Origin: an uncultured Muribaculaceae bacterium
GTDB lineage: Bacteria; Bacteroidota; Bacteroidia; Bacteroidales; Muribaculaceae
DNA length: 64,000 nucleotides
Direction: 5' to 3'
Assembly: GCA_944321725.1 (NCBI GenBank)
Contig: CALUMI010000011.1
Coordinates: 1 to 64,000 of the forward strand
Shown here: piece after piece, positions 1 to 7,245 of the stretch
Numbering within the stretch: the stretch's first letter is position 1
How the letters are laid out: each line of letters starts with the position of its first letter
Notes under the pieces: generated by a model
What the model saw: only the letters and a program-made list of their open reading frames with translations
What the model was told of the DNA's origin: nothing
Databases searched by the model: none
Program-made: the position numbers and the translations under genes

Positions 1-59
1 ACAGCTGCAATAGCCAAAGGATTTTAAGTCCTTCGTGTCTACCATTCCACCATCCGGGC
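1..59 (-). tRNA. tRNA-Leu (anticodon TAA), 3' part off the window
   Basis: Read on the minus strand, a tRNA begins at position 59 with GCCCGGATGGTGGAATGG, followed by a D-arm. The anticodon stem-loop is AAGGA-CTTAAAA-TCCTT, with anticodon TAA at 24-26, which decodes leucine UUA codons. The start of a long, class II variable arm is visible, as expected for tRNA-Leu. The T arm and 3' acceptor strand lie beyond the left edge, so the gene is partial. Confidence 0.93.
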
Positions 60-98
60 AGCTATTTTCAGAGCTGTATGCTTGGTGAAAAAGCGTGG

Positions 99-130
99 CA
101 AAGTTAACTCATCCGCCACTTCTTTGCAAA
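99..130 (-). promoter_or_regulatory. Bacteroidota promoter for tRNA-Leu
   Basis: On the minus strand TTTG (127-130) is followed after 20 bases by TAACTTTG (99-106), a full match to the Bacteroidota TTTG-N19/20-TAnnTTTG consensus. It lies about 40 bases upstream of the tRNA start. Confidence 0.7.
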
Positions 131-184
131 TATTTGCAGATGAAAATGCAAGATTTGGCATAGTGGTACTTGGATTGTGCGGGG

Positions 185-216
185 TTTGGCAGTTTGCGGC
201 AGTATAACTACCTTTG
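185..216 (+). promoter_or_regulatory. Bacteroidota promoter for the thioredoxin lipoprotein
   Basis: TTTG at 185-188 and TACCTTTG at 209-216 are separated by 20 bases, a complete -33/-7 match. The predicted transcript start is near 223, upstream of both candidate start codons (240 and 276). Confidence 0.7.
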
Positions 217-275
217 CGATGTGTTATTAAGGAAAATAGATGAAACATACAGTAAAACAGAACTTGATTAGCAGT

Positions 276-764
276 ATGAAAAAGATTATTGTGTTTGCGA
301 TGGCGGCAATGATGTCGCTTACCGCGTGTTCGCAGACAAGCAAGACCAACGGTCAGCCGGTGATGGATGAGCAATCGTCGGCTGAGCAGGCTGAAGCATC
401 CGGCCAATTCAAGCCTGTGGAGATGGATACGGAGATGTTTGTCAGCCGTATAGTGGATTACAAGACATCGAAAGAATGGAATTATAAGGGAGATAAACCG
501 GCGGTAATCGATTTTTATGCCACATGGTGCGGCCCTTGCAAACAGCTTTCGCCGATACTCGACGAGTTGGCTTCGGAATACGGTGGGAATGTGCTTTTCT
601 ATAAGGTGGATATCGATAAGGAGCAGGAGCTTGCCGCTGTGTTCGGCATACAGTCGATACCTATGGTGCTGCTTATTCCGAAAGAAGGCAAGCCTTATGT
701 TGTGCAAGGTTTGCGCCCGAAAGCCGAGCTGAAGCAGGCAATAGATTCCACTCTGCTCAAATAA
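276..764 (+). CDS. thioredoxin-fold lipoprotein
   Basis: This is an exported thiol-disulfide protein of the thioredoxin family. Starting at 276, the first 18 residues form a lipoprotein signal (MKKI, hydrophobic core, lipobox LTAC with Cys18), so it is probably anchored in a membrane on the periplasmic side. A low-complexity linker follows, then a thioredoxin domain with the active site WCGPC (about residues 84-88) and the cis-proline motif SIPM. An in-frame ATG at 240 would add 12 residues; I prefer 276 because it gives a standard signal peptide. The WCGPC sequence matches true thioredoxins more than DsbA-type oxidases. The partner proteins are unknown. The gene stands alone, with its own promoter. 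Confidence 0.88.
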   Translation: MKKIIVFAMAAMMSLTACSQTSKTNGQPVMDEQSSAEQAEASGQFKPVEMDTEMFVSRIVDYKTSKEWNYKGDKPAVIDFYATWCGPCKQLSPILDELASEYGGNVLFYKVDIDKEQELAAVFGIQSIPMVLLIPKEGKPYVVQGLRPKAELKQAIDSTLLK

Positions 765-780
765 GGTTTTGACTATGTTG

Positions 781-804
781 GCCTGTCCAATGTTTTGGAC
801 AGGC
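781..804 (+). terminator. inverted repeat, possible weak terminator
   Basis: GCCTGTCC (781-788) pairs with GGACAGGC (797-804) around an 8-base loop, 17 bases after the thioredoxin stop. No clear T-tract follows, so if it terminates transcription it is not a textbook intrinsic terminator. Confidence 0.4.
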
Positions 805-835
805 TGCATTTCGGCAATGCAAATAGAGCAAGCTC

Positions 836-881
836 TTTGCATTACGCTCAACTTGCAGTATCTTTTGATAAGATACGCTGC
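836..881 (+). other. promoter-like motif inside a hairpin
   Basis: TTTG at 836-839 and TATCTTTT at 859-866, spaced 19, resemble a promoter with one mismatch. The same bases form a hairpin: GCAGTATCTT (855-864) pairs with AAGATA/CTGC (870-881) with a two-base bulge. The element resembles the functional-looking promoter about 75 bases downstream (shared TTGCAGTATCTTT), suggesting local duplication. Function unknown. Confidence 0.3.
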
Positions 882-911
882 ATCTTGGCAAAACAATTTC
901 AAACAAGTTTG

Positions 912-942
912 ATTGTTTTGCACTCGATTTGCAGTATCTTTG
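912..942 (+). promoter_or_regulatory. probable promoter of the GT2 gene
   Basis: TATCTTTG at 935-942 matches the -7 box. ATTG at 912-915, 19 bases upstream, is a one-mismatch -33 box. The start codon at 971 follows after about 20 bases of leader. Confidence 0.55.
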
Positions 943-970
943 TACAATTTATTACAATAAGTCGTAAATT

Positions 971-1885
971 ATGAAAATAAACTGTGTCGTAGTAACATAT
1001 AACAGAAAGCAGCTTCTGAGGGAAAATATCGAGGCGCTTAAATCGCAGACATATCCAATAAATAAAATATTTATAATCAATAATCATTCTACTGACGGCA
1101 CAGAGGAGCTTTTGTCGCATTACTCAAACGACGCGCAGATACAGGCGCATAATCTCGATGAGAACATAGGGGGAGCCGGCGGATTTTCTTATGGCATAAA
1201 GGCGGCTGTGGAGGACGGATGCGATTATGTCTGGATTATGGACGATGACACGATACCGCATCCCGACGCCTTGGAGCGTTTGGCAGAGGCTGCCGGCATT
1301 GACGCAAACGCGGGATTCTTGTGCAGCAAAGTTGTGTGGACCGACGGAAATCTGCATAAGATGAACAAGTGCGGTGTGGTGAGGCCTCTTCGCAAAGTCG
1401 CGAGGCCGGACGCTTCCGGCATTTATGGATATGAGTGCCGCACATGCACGTTTGTTTCGGTGATGTTTAAATCGGAGGCTGTGTATAAGGTCGGACTTCC
1501 ATACAAGGAATTTTTTATTTGGCATGACGATATAGAGTACACATCGCGGATAATCAATGCCGGTTTCACGGGTTATTATATAGACCGGAGCGTGGTTGTT
1601 CACAAGACGCAAATCAATTACGCCCCGCGTGTGTATGAGGCAGGAAAAAACGATTTGTGGAAATTTTATTATCAGGCGCGTAACACCACGTTCATGGCGC
1701 GCATGTCGAAACCCAATAAATTGTTTTTTTATATTTCGATATTAAACAAATACCGTGTGTATCGCAGGCGGATAAACCGGGCGGCCAATAAAGAATACCG
1801 TAAAATCTTGCGTGCTGAGGTGAAAAGGGGATGTATCGACGGGCTGAAATTCAAGCCGCGCATAGAGTATGTCAAGCCTCATTGA
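971..1885 (+). CDS. family 2 glycosyltransferase, likely galactofuranosyl- or rhamnosyltransferase type
   Basis: This 304-residue GT-A fold enzyme transfers a sugar from a nucleotide donor to a growing surface glycan. Visible family features are the N-terminal VVVTYNR strand, the INNHSTDGT nucleotide-binding segment (about 36-44), the NIGGAGG segment (about 65-71), the acidic DDD metal site (91-93) and a later WHDDIEY motif typical of the GlfT2/rhamnosyltransferase branch. The next two genes, on the opposite strand, include UDP-galactopyranose mutase, so UDP-galactofuranose is a reasonable donor; this is inferred from context. Its last 7 bases overlap convergently with the neighbouring glycosyltransferase gene. 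Confidence 0.83.
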   Translation: MKINCVVVTYNRKQLLRENIEALKSQTYPINKIFIINNHSTDGTEELLSHYSNDAQIQAHNLDENIGGAGGFSYGIKAAVEDGCDYVWIMDDDTIPHPDALERLAEAAGIDANAGFLCSKVVWTDGNLHKMNKCGVVRPLRKVARPDASGIYGYECRTCTFVSVMFKSEAVYKVGLPYKEFFIWHDDIEYTSRIINAGFTGYYIDRSVVVHKTQINYAPRVYEAGKNDLWKFYYQARNTTFMARMSKPNKLFFYISILNKYRVYRRRINRAANKEYRKILRAEVKRGCIDGLKFKPRIEYVKPH

Positions 1886-2898
1886 AATGTGGCTTCCGAC
1901 AACGCTTTTTTTATGTAGTATCCTTTTTTGAGTCTGTCGCTTATTATTTTCACGTTCTTTTTCATTGACGCGTATTTTTCCGCCGGCAGATTTTTTAACG
2001 TGTCGTTGAGCTCAGCCATTGATTTTACGCATATCCCAATGCCGTTATTTTTTATGAAGTCGGCCAACGCTGCCTCTTCCCAAATTATTACGGGGAGATT
2101 GCAGCGGATGTAGAGCGATGTCTTGTGCGGATTGTTGTATTTCAGATATTCCCCGAAATTGCCTGTGCAGGCATCGGTCGACGAGCCGTCCCACACCAAT
2201 CCGAAATCGCCTTCCGCTGTGGCGATGAGATTGTCGGATTTCACAAATCCTTTGCAGCTTATCCGCTCTTTTCCTTTTGCTTTTTCTATCTCAAAACCGT
2301 TTCCGTAGAGATTCAGGCGGAACGATTCGGCATATTGCCCGGCTTCATAGAGAAAAGCGTTTTTTCGCATACTTAATCCGCCAGCATAAATCACCTCATA
2401 CGGGTTGTTGGCTGAGTGGCAGGCCGCTTCTGTGTCTGAAAGATAGTCGAATATCTCAAGCTCTCCTATTGGAATTTTGCATCCGTGCGCTATCAGCCAT
2501 TCTTTCATTTTTTTGTTATGCGCTATGATATAGTCCGTATGGCTCAGGCGCTTTATCTCTTGGGCGGCGGTCAGTTTCTTCCGGCGGAAACTTCCCAAAT
2601 CGTGGATTACGGTTATTGTTCTCGCTCCGCGCAGCCGGGCTATGCGGCATACGAAAGCGAAGTATTTTTTTAGCGGGTACTGCAATACGAGGGTGTCGCC
2701 TTTGCGTAGAGAAAAGGCTGATTTGACCACTCCGGCCAATGTGGCTAAAAAGGCGAGGACGGTGTTTGTATATCTTGTCTGAGGCAAGCCTACGTTGGTA
2801 TACTCCATCTCGGACATGATGCGCTCGATGTCGGTTTTGGCCTTGTTGCCGGCACTGTCAATCTCTTTATAGTTGCGCGACAAATAGCAATTTCTCAT
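1879..2898 (-). CDS. putative galactofuranosyltransferase (WbbI-like)
   Basis: This 339-residue protein begins MRNCYLSRNYKEIDSAGNKAK and looks like the beta-1,6-galactofuranosyltransferase group found beside glf in O-antigen loci. It has a GT-B-like layout: an N-terminal half with a TLVLQYP segment and VIHDLGSFR, and a C-terminal half with VIYAGGLS and GNFGEYLKYNNPHKTSLYI. It starts 3 bases after the glf stop on the same strand, so the two are surely co-transcribed, supporting use of UDP-Galf. The acceptor is unknown. The assignment rests on recalled family resemblance plus context, not on a diagnostic catalytic motif. Confidence 0.7.
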   Translation of the reverse strand: MRNCYLSRNYKEIDSAGNKAKTDIERIMSEMEYTNVGLPQTRYTNTVLAFLATLAGVVKSAFSLRKGDTLVLQYPLKKYFAFVCRIARLRGARTITVIHDLGSFRRKKLTAAQEIKRLSHTDYIIAHNKKMKEWLIAHGCKIPIGELEIFDYLSDTEAACHSANNPYEVIYAGGLSMRKNAFLYEAGQYAESFRLNLYGNGFEIEKAKGKERISCKGFVKSDNLIATAEGDFGLVWDGSSTDACTGNFGEYLKYNNPHKTSLYIRCNLPVIIWEEAALADFIKNNGIGICVKSMAELNDTLKNLPAEKYASMKKNVKIISDRLKKGYYIKKALSEATFQ

Positions 2899-2901
2899 GG
2901 T

Positions 2902-4011
2902 CTATGAATTTTCTTTTTTGAACAGTTCCAATGCCGATGCCACAGTGTCGTCCATGTCAGAGTAAGTATATTGGGCGAGCCGTCCTCCGAACAGTGTGTT
3001 GGCTGCGTGTTGGCGGGCAAGTTTGCGGTATTCTTCATAGACAGAGTTGTTTTTGCTGTCGTTTACCGGATAGTAAGGCTCTTTGCCCGGCGCGAAGCTG
3101 TCGGGATATTCGTAGGTGACCACAGTGTGCGGCTGTTTTCCGTATTCGAAGTGTTTATGCTCTATCACGCGTGTATATGGCACATCCGTCCCTGTGTAGT
3201 TGATTACCGCGTTGCCTTGAAAATTCTCGATGTCGAGCCGTTTTTCCTCAAATCGGAGGCTGCGGTATTCCAAATGTCCGCAACGATAGCCGAAAAACTC
3301 GTCGATACATCCTGTGAACAAGATTTTGTTTGCCACGTGCCCAAGTTCCGCCTTTTCTTTGAAAAAATCGGTGTTCAGCCTCACTTCTATGCCGTCGAGC
3401 AGCGCGTCGGTCAGCGCGTTGTATCCTCCAATGGGTATTCCTTGATAGGCATCGTTGAAATAATTGTTGTCGAATGTGAACCTGAATGGCAGCCGCCGGA
3501 TGATAAAAGCCGGCAGCTCAGTTGCTTTCCGTCCCCATTGCTTTTCGGTATAACCTTTTATCAGCCGCTCGTAGATGTCTTTCCCGCACAGCGTTAAAGC
3601 CTGCTCCTCAAGATTGGCCGGTTGTGTGATGTGCGCGTATTCGGCGCGCTGCTCCTCTATTTTTGCCTTTGCCTCCGTCGGTGTGGTCACTCCCCAAAGC
3701 TGGTAGAAGGTGTTCATGTTGAACGGGAGGTTGTAGAGCTTGCCGTTGTGGTATGCCACCGGCGAGTTGGTGTAGCGGTTGAATTCCACAAACGAGTTTA
3801 CATAGTTCCACACTTCTTTGTTGTCGGTATGGAAAATATGGGCTCCGTATTTGTGTACATGGATGCCATCCACCTCCTCGCAGAATATATTGCCCCCTTT
3901 GTGGTTGCGCTTGTCGATTACGAGGCATGATTTTCCGGCCTTTTTAGCCTCGTGGGCAAACACTGCTCCGAATAATCCTGCCCCGACAATCAGGTAATCG
4001 TAGTTGGTCAT
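2902..4011 (-). CDS. glf: UDP-galactopyranose mutase
   Basis: This cytosolic flavoenzyme interconverts UDP-galactopyranose and UDP-galactofuranose, the activated furanose sugar for surface glycans. The 369-residue length is normal for the family. The N-terminus carries the FAD-binding VGAGLFGAV and the IDKRNHKGGN segment, followed by the VHKYGAHIFHT motif that is highly characteristic of Glf, and later TGCIDEFF and EYRSLRFE. It is first in a two-gene operon with a putative galactofuranosyltransferase and has a clear promoter upstream. Confidence 0.96.
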   Translation of the reverse strand: MTNYDYLIVGAGLFGAVFAHEAKKAGKSCLVIDKRNHKGGNIFCEEVDGIHVHKYGAHIFHTDNKEVWNYVNSFVEFNRYTNSPVAYHNGKLYNLPFNMNTFYQLWGVTTPTEAKAKIEEQRAEYAHITQPANLEEQALTLCGKDIYERLIKGYTEKQWGRKATELPAFIIRRLPFRFTFDNNYFNDAYQGIPIGGYNALTDALLDGIEVRLNTDFFKEKAELGHVANKILFTGCIDEFFGYRCGHLEYRSLRFEEKRLDIENFQGNAVINYTGTDVPYTRVIEHKHFEYGKQPHTVVTYEYPDSFAPGKEPYYPVNDSKNNSVYEEYRKLARQHAANTLFGGRLAQYTYSDMDDTVASALELFKKENS

Positions 4012-4039
4012 TATAATAAGACTTTATTATATGTTTTTA

Positions 4040-4070
4040 CAAAAATAAGGATATTTTGCCGGTCGGCAAA
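4040..4070 (-). promoter_or_regulatory. promoter of the glf operon
   Basis: On the minus strand TTTG (4067-4070) is followed after 19 bases by TATTTTTG (4040-4047), a full Bacteroidota consensus match about 30 bases upstream of the glf start. Confidence 0.7.
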
Positions 4071-4154
4071 GTTTTGTACAGTAGTTTTAAGGCGTTTTGC
4101 AAAAAGCCGTGTTACGGCGGCAACGCCGATAATCTTTATCAGGCTGCAGCATTG

Positions 4155-4185
4155 TTTCGGTATTTCGGAATTTTCAGTAATTTTG
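4155..4185 (+). promoter_or_regulatory. promoter of the sigma-54 activator operon
   Basis: TAATTTTG at 4178-4185 matches the -7 box, and TTTC at 4155-4158, 19 bases upstream, is a one-mismatch -33 box. Because the -7 box covers 4183, the TTG codon there cannot be the start of the downstream gene. Confidence 0.6.
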
Positions 4186-4218
4186 CACTTAAGCAAAACT
4201 AAACAGAACGCCATAGAT

Positions 4219-5460
4219 ATGGAAAATGGAATATCACCTGAAATATTGCAGGCCAAACAGCGTTTCAGCATTATTGGAAATTCTCCGGCATTGCTTGCGG
4301 CCATAGAGCGCGCTCTGCAGGTGGCTCCGATTGACTTGTCGGTGCTTATCAACGGAGAGAGCGGCGCCGGAAAAGAGTTTTTCCCAAAGATTATTCATAA
4401 CTACAGTGCCCGCAAGCACAACAAATATATCGCGGTGAATTGTGGCGCCATACCTGAAGGTACAATCGACTCGGAATTGTTCGGGCATGAAAAAGGCGCG
4501 TTTACCGGCGCCATATCGTCGCGCAAGGGATATTTCGAGGAGGCCGATGGCGGCACTATATTTCTCGATGAGGTGGCGGAATTGCCGTTGACCACTCAGG
4601 CGCGTCTGTTGCGTGTGCTTGAGTCGGGGGAGTTTATCAAGGTGGGCTCATCCACTGTGCAGAAAACCAATATCCGTGTAGTTGCGGCCACCAATGTGGA
4701 TATGCGGAAGGCTGTCGCTGACGGCCGGTTCCGTGAGGACTTGTACTACAGGCTGTCGACGGTTTATATTGCCGTTCCGCCTTTGCGCGACCGTGGCGAC
4801 GACATATTGTTGCTGACTCGCAAATTCAGCAATGATTTTATTGAGAAATACCGTACACCGGCTGTCGAGTTCGACGAGTCGGCAAAATCGGCTTTGCTCG
4901 CTTACCGTTGGCCGGGAAATGTCAGGCAGTTGAAAAACGTGATAGAGCAGATTTCGCTGTTCGACGCCGGAAAGAAGGTCACAGACGAGGACGTAAGATA
5001 CTATCTGCCCGACGCGGGAAGCGACTACGCCCCCGTGCGCCAACAGTCTACCCCTTTGTCGCATACCTACGAGAATGAGCGTGAGATGCTTTTCAAACTT
5101 ATTTTTGAGTTGAGAAAGGAAGTGACCGGGTTGCGGGAGGAAATCGCCGATTTGAAAAAGCAGGACGAGTCGGTTCCTGTCGGTTCCATTAAAGAGTTGC
5201 AGAAAGAGATTTCATCGGTGTTGCCGGTGATTTACAATAAAAACATCGCGTCGCCGGTACACCGGATATTTCAGGATGAGAGCGGGCAGGATATGACAGA
5301 CGCCGCAGCCACACGGACATTGGAGGATACCGAGAAAGACACGATACGCAAAGCGCTTGAGCGCAATGAGGGCAAGCGAAAGAAAACCGCTGACGAGCTG
5401 AAAATCTCTGAGCGGACGTTATACAGGAAAATTAAAGAATACGGGTTGGACAATATATGA
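4219..5460 (+). CDS. sigma-54-dependent transcriptional activator (Fis-type HTH)
   Basis: This AAA+ enhancer-binding protein remodels RNA polymerase carrying RpoN. From the ATG at 4219 (413 residues) it has Walker A GESGAGKE (about 46-53), the intact sigma-54 contact loop GAFTGA (about 93-98), Walker B IFLDEVAEL, a REDLYYRL segment and a WPGNVRQL sensor region. A probable coiled coil (about 275-310) and a C-terminal Fis-type helix-turn-helix (ERNEGKRKKTADELKISERT) follow. There is no N-terminal receiver or sensor domain, so activity may be set by amount or by a partner. The start was chosen because the promoter overlaps the upstream TTG. The stop overlaps the lptE start by 4 bases, implying translational coupling. 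Confidence 0.92.
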   Translation: MENGISPEILQAKQRFSIIGNSPALLAAIERALQVAPIDLSVLINGESGAGKEFFPKIIHNYSARKHNKYIAVNCGAIPEGTIDSELFGHEKGAFTGAISSRKGYFEEADGGTIFLDEVAELPLTTQARLLRVLESGEFIKVGSSTVQKTNIRVVAATNVDMRKAVADGRFREDLYYRLSTVYIAVPPLRDRGDDILLLTRKFSNDFIEKYRTPAVEFDESAKSALLAYRWPGNVRQLKNVIEQISLFDAGKKVTDEDVRYYLPDAGSDYAPVRQQSTPLSHTYENEREMLFKLIFELRKEVTGLREEIADLKKQDESVPVGSIKELQKEISSVLPVIYNKNIASPVHRIFQDESGQDMTDAAATRTLEDTEKDTIRKALERNEGKRKKTADELKISERTLYRKIKEYGLDNI

Positions 5461-5966
5461 TAAAGAAAACAGTTTCCTTATTGGTGATGCTGCTGATAAT
5501 GCAGGCTTGCAGAATCAGCTATACGTTTAATGGAGCGGCAATCGATTATAATGTGTATAAGACGCTGAGCATAGGAAATTTTCCTATCCGCGCGCCGATG
5601 GTCTACGCGCCGTTGCAACCGATGTTTGAAAACAAACTTACTGACACTTACACCAAGCAGACCCGTCTGCAAATCATTGACAGCTCGAATACGGATTTGT
5701 CGGTGGAAGGGGAAATTACGGGCTACACGCTGACTCCGCAGGCTGTAAACGAGGACGCTTACGCTTCCCAAACGCGCCTGACGATTACGGTGCGTGTAAA
5801 ATACACTGATCACAAGAACCCGAACAACAGTGTTGACCAGTCGTTCTCTGCGTTCCGTGATTTCGACTCCTCGCAGATGCTCACAAGCGTGCAGGATGAG
5901 TTGTGCGAGCAGATTACTGATGAGTTGGTGATGCTTATATTCAACGCTACGGCAGGAAATTGGTAG
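5457..5966 (+). CDS. lptE: LptE-type LPS assembly lipoprotein
   Basis: This is the Bacteroidota version of the outer-membrane lipoprotein that plugs LptD during lipopolysaccharide insertion. The 169-residue protein has a signal peptide ending in the lipobox MQAC (about residues 15-18). It continues RISYTFNGAAIDY, with a hydrophilic beta-rich body (TDLSVEGEITGYTLTPQ) typical of the family. It overlaps the sigma-54 activator gene by ATGA and is followed after 4 bases by a TPR-like gene and then secG. Sequence conservation in LptE is low, so the name rests on length, lipobox, the opening motif and this gene order. Confidence 0.85.
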   Translation: MIKKTVSLLVMLLIMQACRISYTFNGAAIDYNVYKTLSIGNFPIRAPMVYAPLQPMFENKLTDTYTKQTRLQIIDSSNTDLSVEGEITGYTLTPQAVNEDAYASQTRLTITVRVKYTDHKNPNNSVDQSFSAFRDFDSSQMLTSVQDELCEQITDELVMLIFNATAGNW

Positions 5967-5970
5967 GCAA

Positions 5971-6774
5971 ATGGCTGAAGCAGTGGAAAAAAGCAATCGT
6001 GCCATGCAGTTTGACGCGCTGGTTGATTCCGGCGACGGAAAATCTCTGCCAAGAGAACTGACGGACGGAATAATGGCCGATTACCCTTATTTCATACCGG
6101 CAATGGTGGCTGCCTTGCGCCGGTGTGGGGATTATGGCAAGGATGAGAAAGACAAAATCATAGAATTGGCGGCGATCAATATTGCTGACCGCCGGGCGTT
6201 GTGTGACCTCGTAGGGCCGGAAGCCGGCAAATTCAGAAACTTTTATCCGGATGGAAAAACGGGCAGAAGCCGCTCCACCATTGACGCAATTTCTCATTTT
6301 CTCGACACTTTCGGCAATGATGATGAGGCGGAGATTAAGGCGTTGGAGCAAAAAATCTTTAATCCCGTGCCCGACTATGCCCAGCTTTTGGAAAAGGAGG
6401 AGAGGGAGAGTGTGCCTGTAGGCGAGGAGCTCGACGAGGCAAAGACAAGCGGACGCGACTTGCTCATCAACAGGTTTATAGCGTTGAGCAAGCGGCAGGA
6501 TGGGCATTTTCCGAATGCCGGCGATGAGGCACAAAGCGATGTTTCTGATGTAGCCGGCGCGCCTTCTCCCAAGATGTCGGAAGAGCAGGCCGACGGCTCG
6601 TTGCTCTCGGAGAGCCTTGCCAAAATCTATATACGTCAGCATCGTTATGAGAAAGCGTTGGAAATAATTGTTTCTTTAAGTTTGAATTTTCCGGAAAAAA
6701 GTATTTACTTTGCAGACCAAATACGATTTCTAAGGAAACTTATTGTAAACGAGAAATATAAAAATAAAAAATAA
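5971..6774 (+). CDS. uncharacterised protein with C-terminal TPR-like helix pair
   Basis: I do not recognise a named family for this 267-residue protein. It has no signal peptide or membrane segment, so it is probably cytoplasmic. The N-terminal 75 residues are helical (YPYFIPAMVAALRRCGDY), the middle is acidic and low in complexity, and the C-terminus (SLAKIYIRQHRYEKALEIIVSL) reads like one tetratricopeptide repeat. It lies between lptE and secG, 4 and 12 bases away, so it shares their transcript and may take part in envelope biogenesis; that is inference from position only. Confidence 0.7.
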   Translation: MAEAVEKSNRAMQFDALVDSGDGKSLPRELTDGIMADYPYFIPAMVAALRRCGDYGKDEKDKIIELAAINIADRRALCDLVGPEAGKFRNFYPDGKTGRSRSTIDAISHFLDTFGNDDEAEIKALEQKIFNPVPDYAQLLEKEERESVPVGEELDEAKTSGRDLLINRFIALSKRQDGHFPNAGDEAQSDVSDVAGAPSPKMSEEQADGSLLSESLAKIYIRQHRYEKALEIIVSLSLNFPEKSIYFADQIRFLRKLIVNEKYKNKK

Positions 6775-6786
6775 CAATATTCAGAC

Positions 6787-7137
6787 ATGTTTTCAGCATT
6801 AATTATTTTAATATTGATTGCCTCTGTGTTGATGATAGGCATCGTATTGATTCAGAAGTCGAAAGGTGGAGGTTTGGCATCCAATTTCGCAAGTTCCAAC
6901 CAAATTATGGGTGTCAGAAAGACCAATAATTTCGTGGAGAAGGCGACGTGGACGCTTGCTATAGTGATTTGCGTTTTGAGTATCCTTTCGTCGTTTTTTG
7001 CGCCTAAGCTGGTGGTTAACTCGCGTGTGCAGGCAACTCCTCAAGAGCAGACTGCTGCACCTTATCAGACGGCAGCACCCGAGCAACAGCAGCAAGCACC
7101 GGCACAACAGGCTCCGGCAGCTCCCGCGCAAAAGTAA
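6787..7137 (+). CDS. secG: protein translocase subunit SecG
   Basis: SecG is the small accessory subunit of the SecYEG channel in the inner membrane. The 116-residue protein has two membrane helices (about 2-20 and 52-75) joined by the conserved QKSKGGGLASNFASSNQIMG loop. The tail (about 85-116) is rich in Gln, Ala and Pro, an extension common in Bacteroidetes SecG. It is the last gene of the sigma-54 activator-lptE-TPR-secG run and is followed by a strong terminator. Confidence 0.94.
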   Translation: MFSALIILILIASVLMIGIVLIQKSKGGGLASNFASSNQIMGVRKTNNFVEKATWTLAIVICVLSILSSFFAPKLVVNSRVQATPQEQTAAPYQTAAPEQQQQAPAQQAPAAPAQK

Positions 7138-7164
7138 AGCAACAGAGAATTGTCAAAAATTAAT

Positions 7165-7202
7165 AAAAAGCGGATTCACCGTCTATGGTGAGTTCGCTTT
7201 TT
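7165..7202 (+). terminator. intrinsic terminator after secG
   Basis: AAAAAGCG (7165-7172) pairs with CGCTTTTT (7195-7202), and inside it TTCACC pairs with GGTGAG, giving a long hairpin ending in a run of T. It closes the lptE-secG transcript, 27 bases after the secG stop. Confidence 0.85.
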
Positions 7203-7245
7203 CGTATCTTTACGATAGAATAAAAGTATTACGAGCAGGAGAGAA

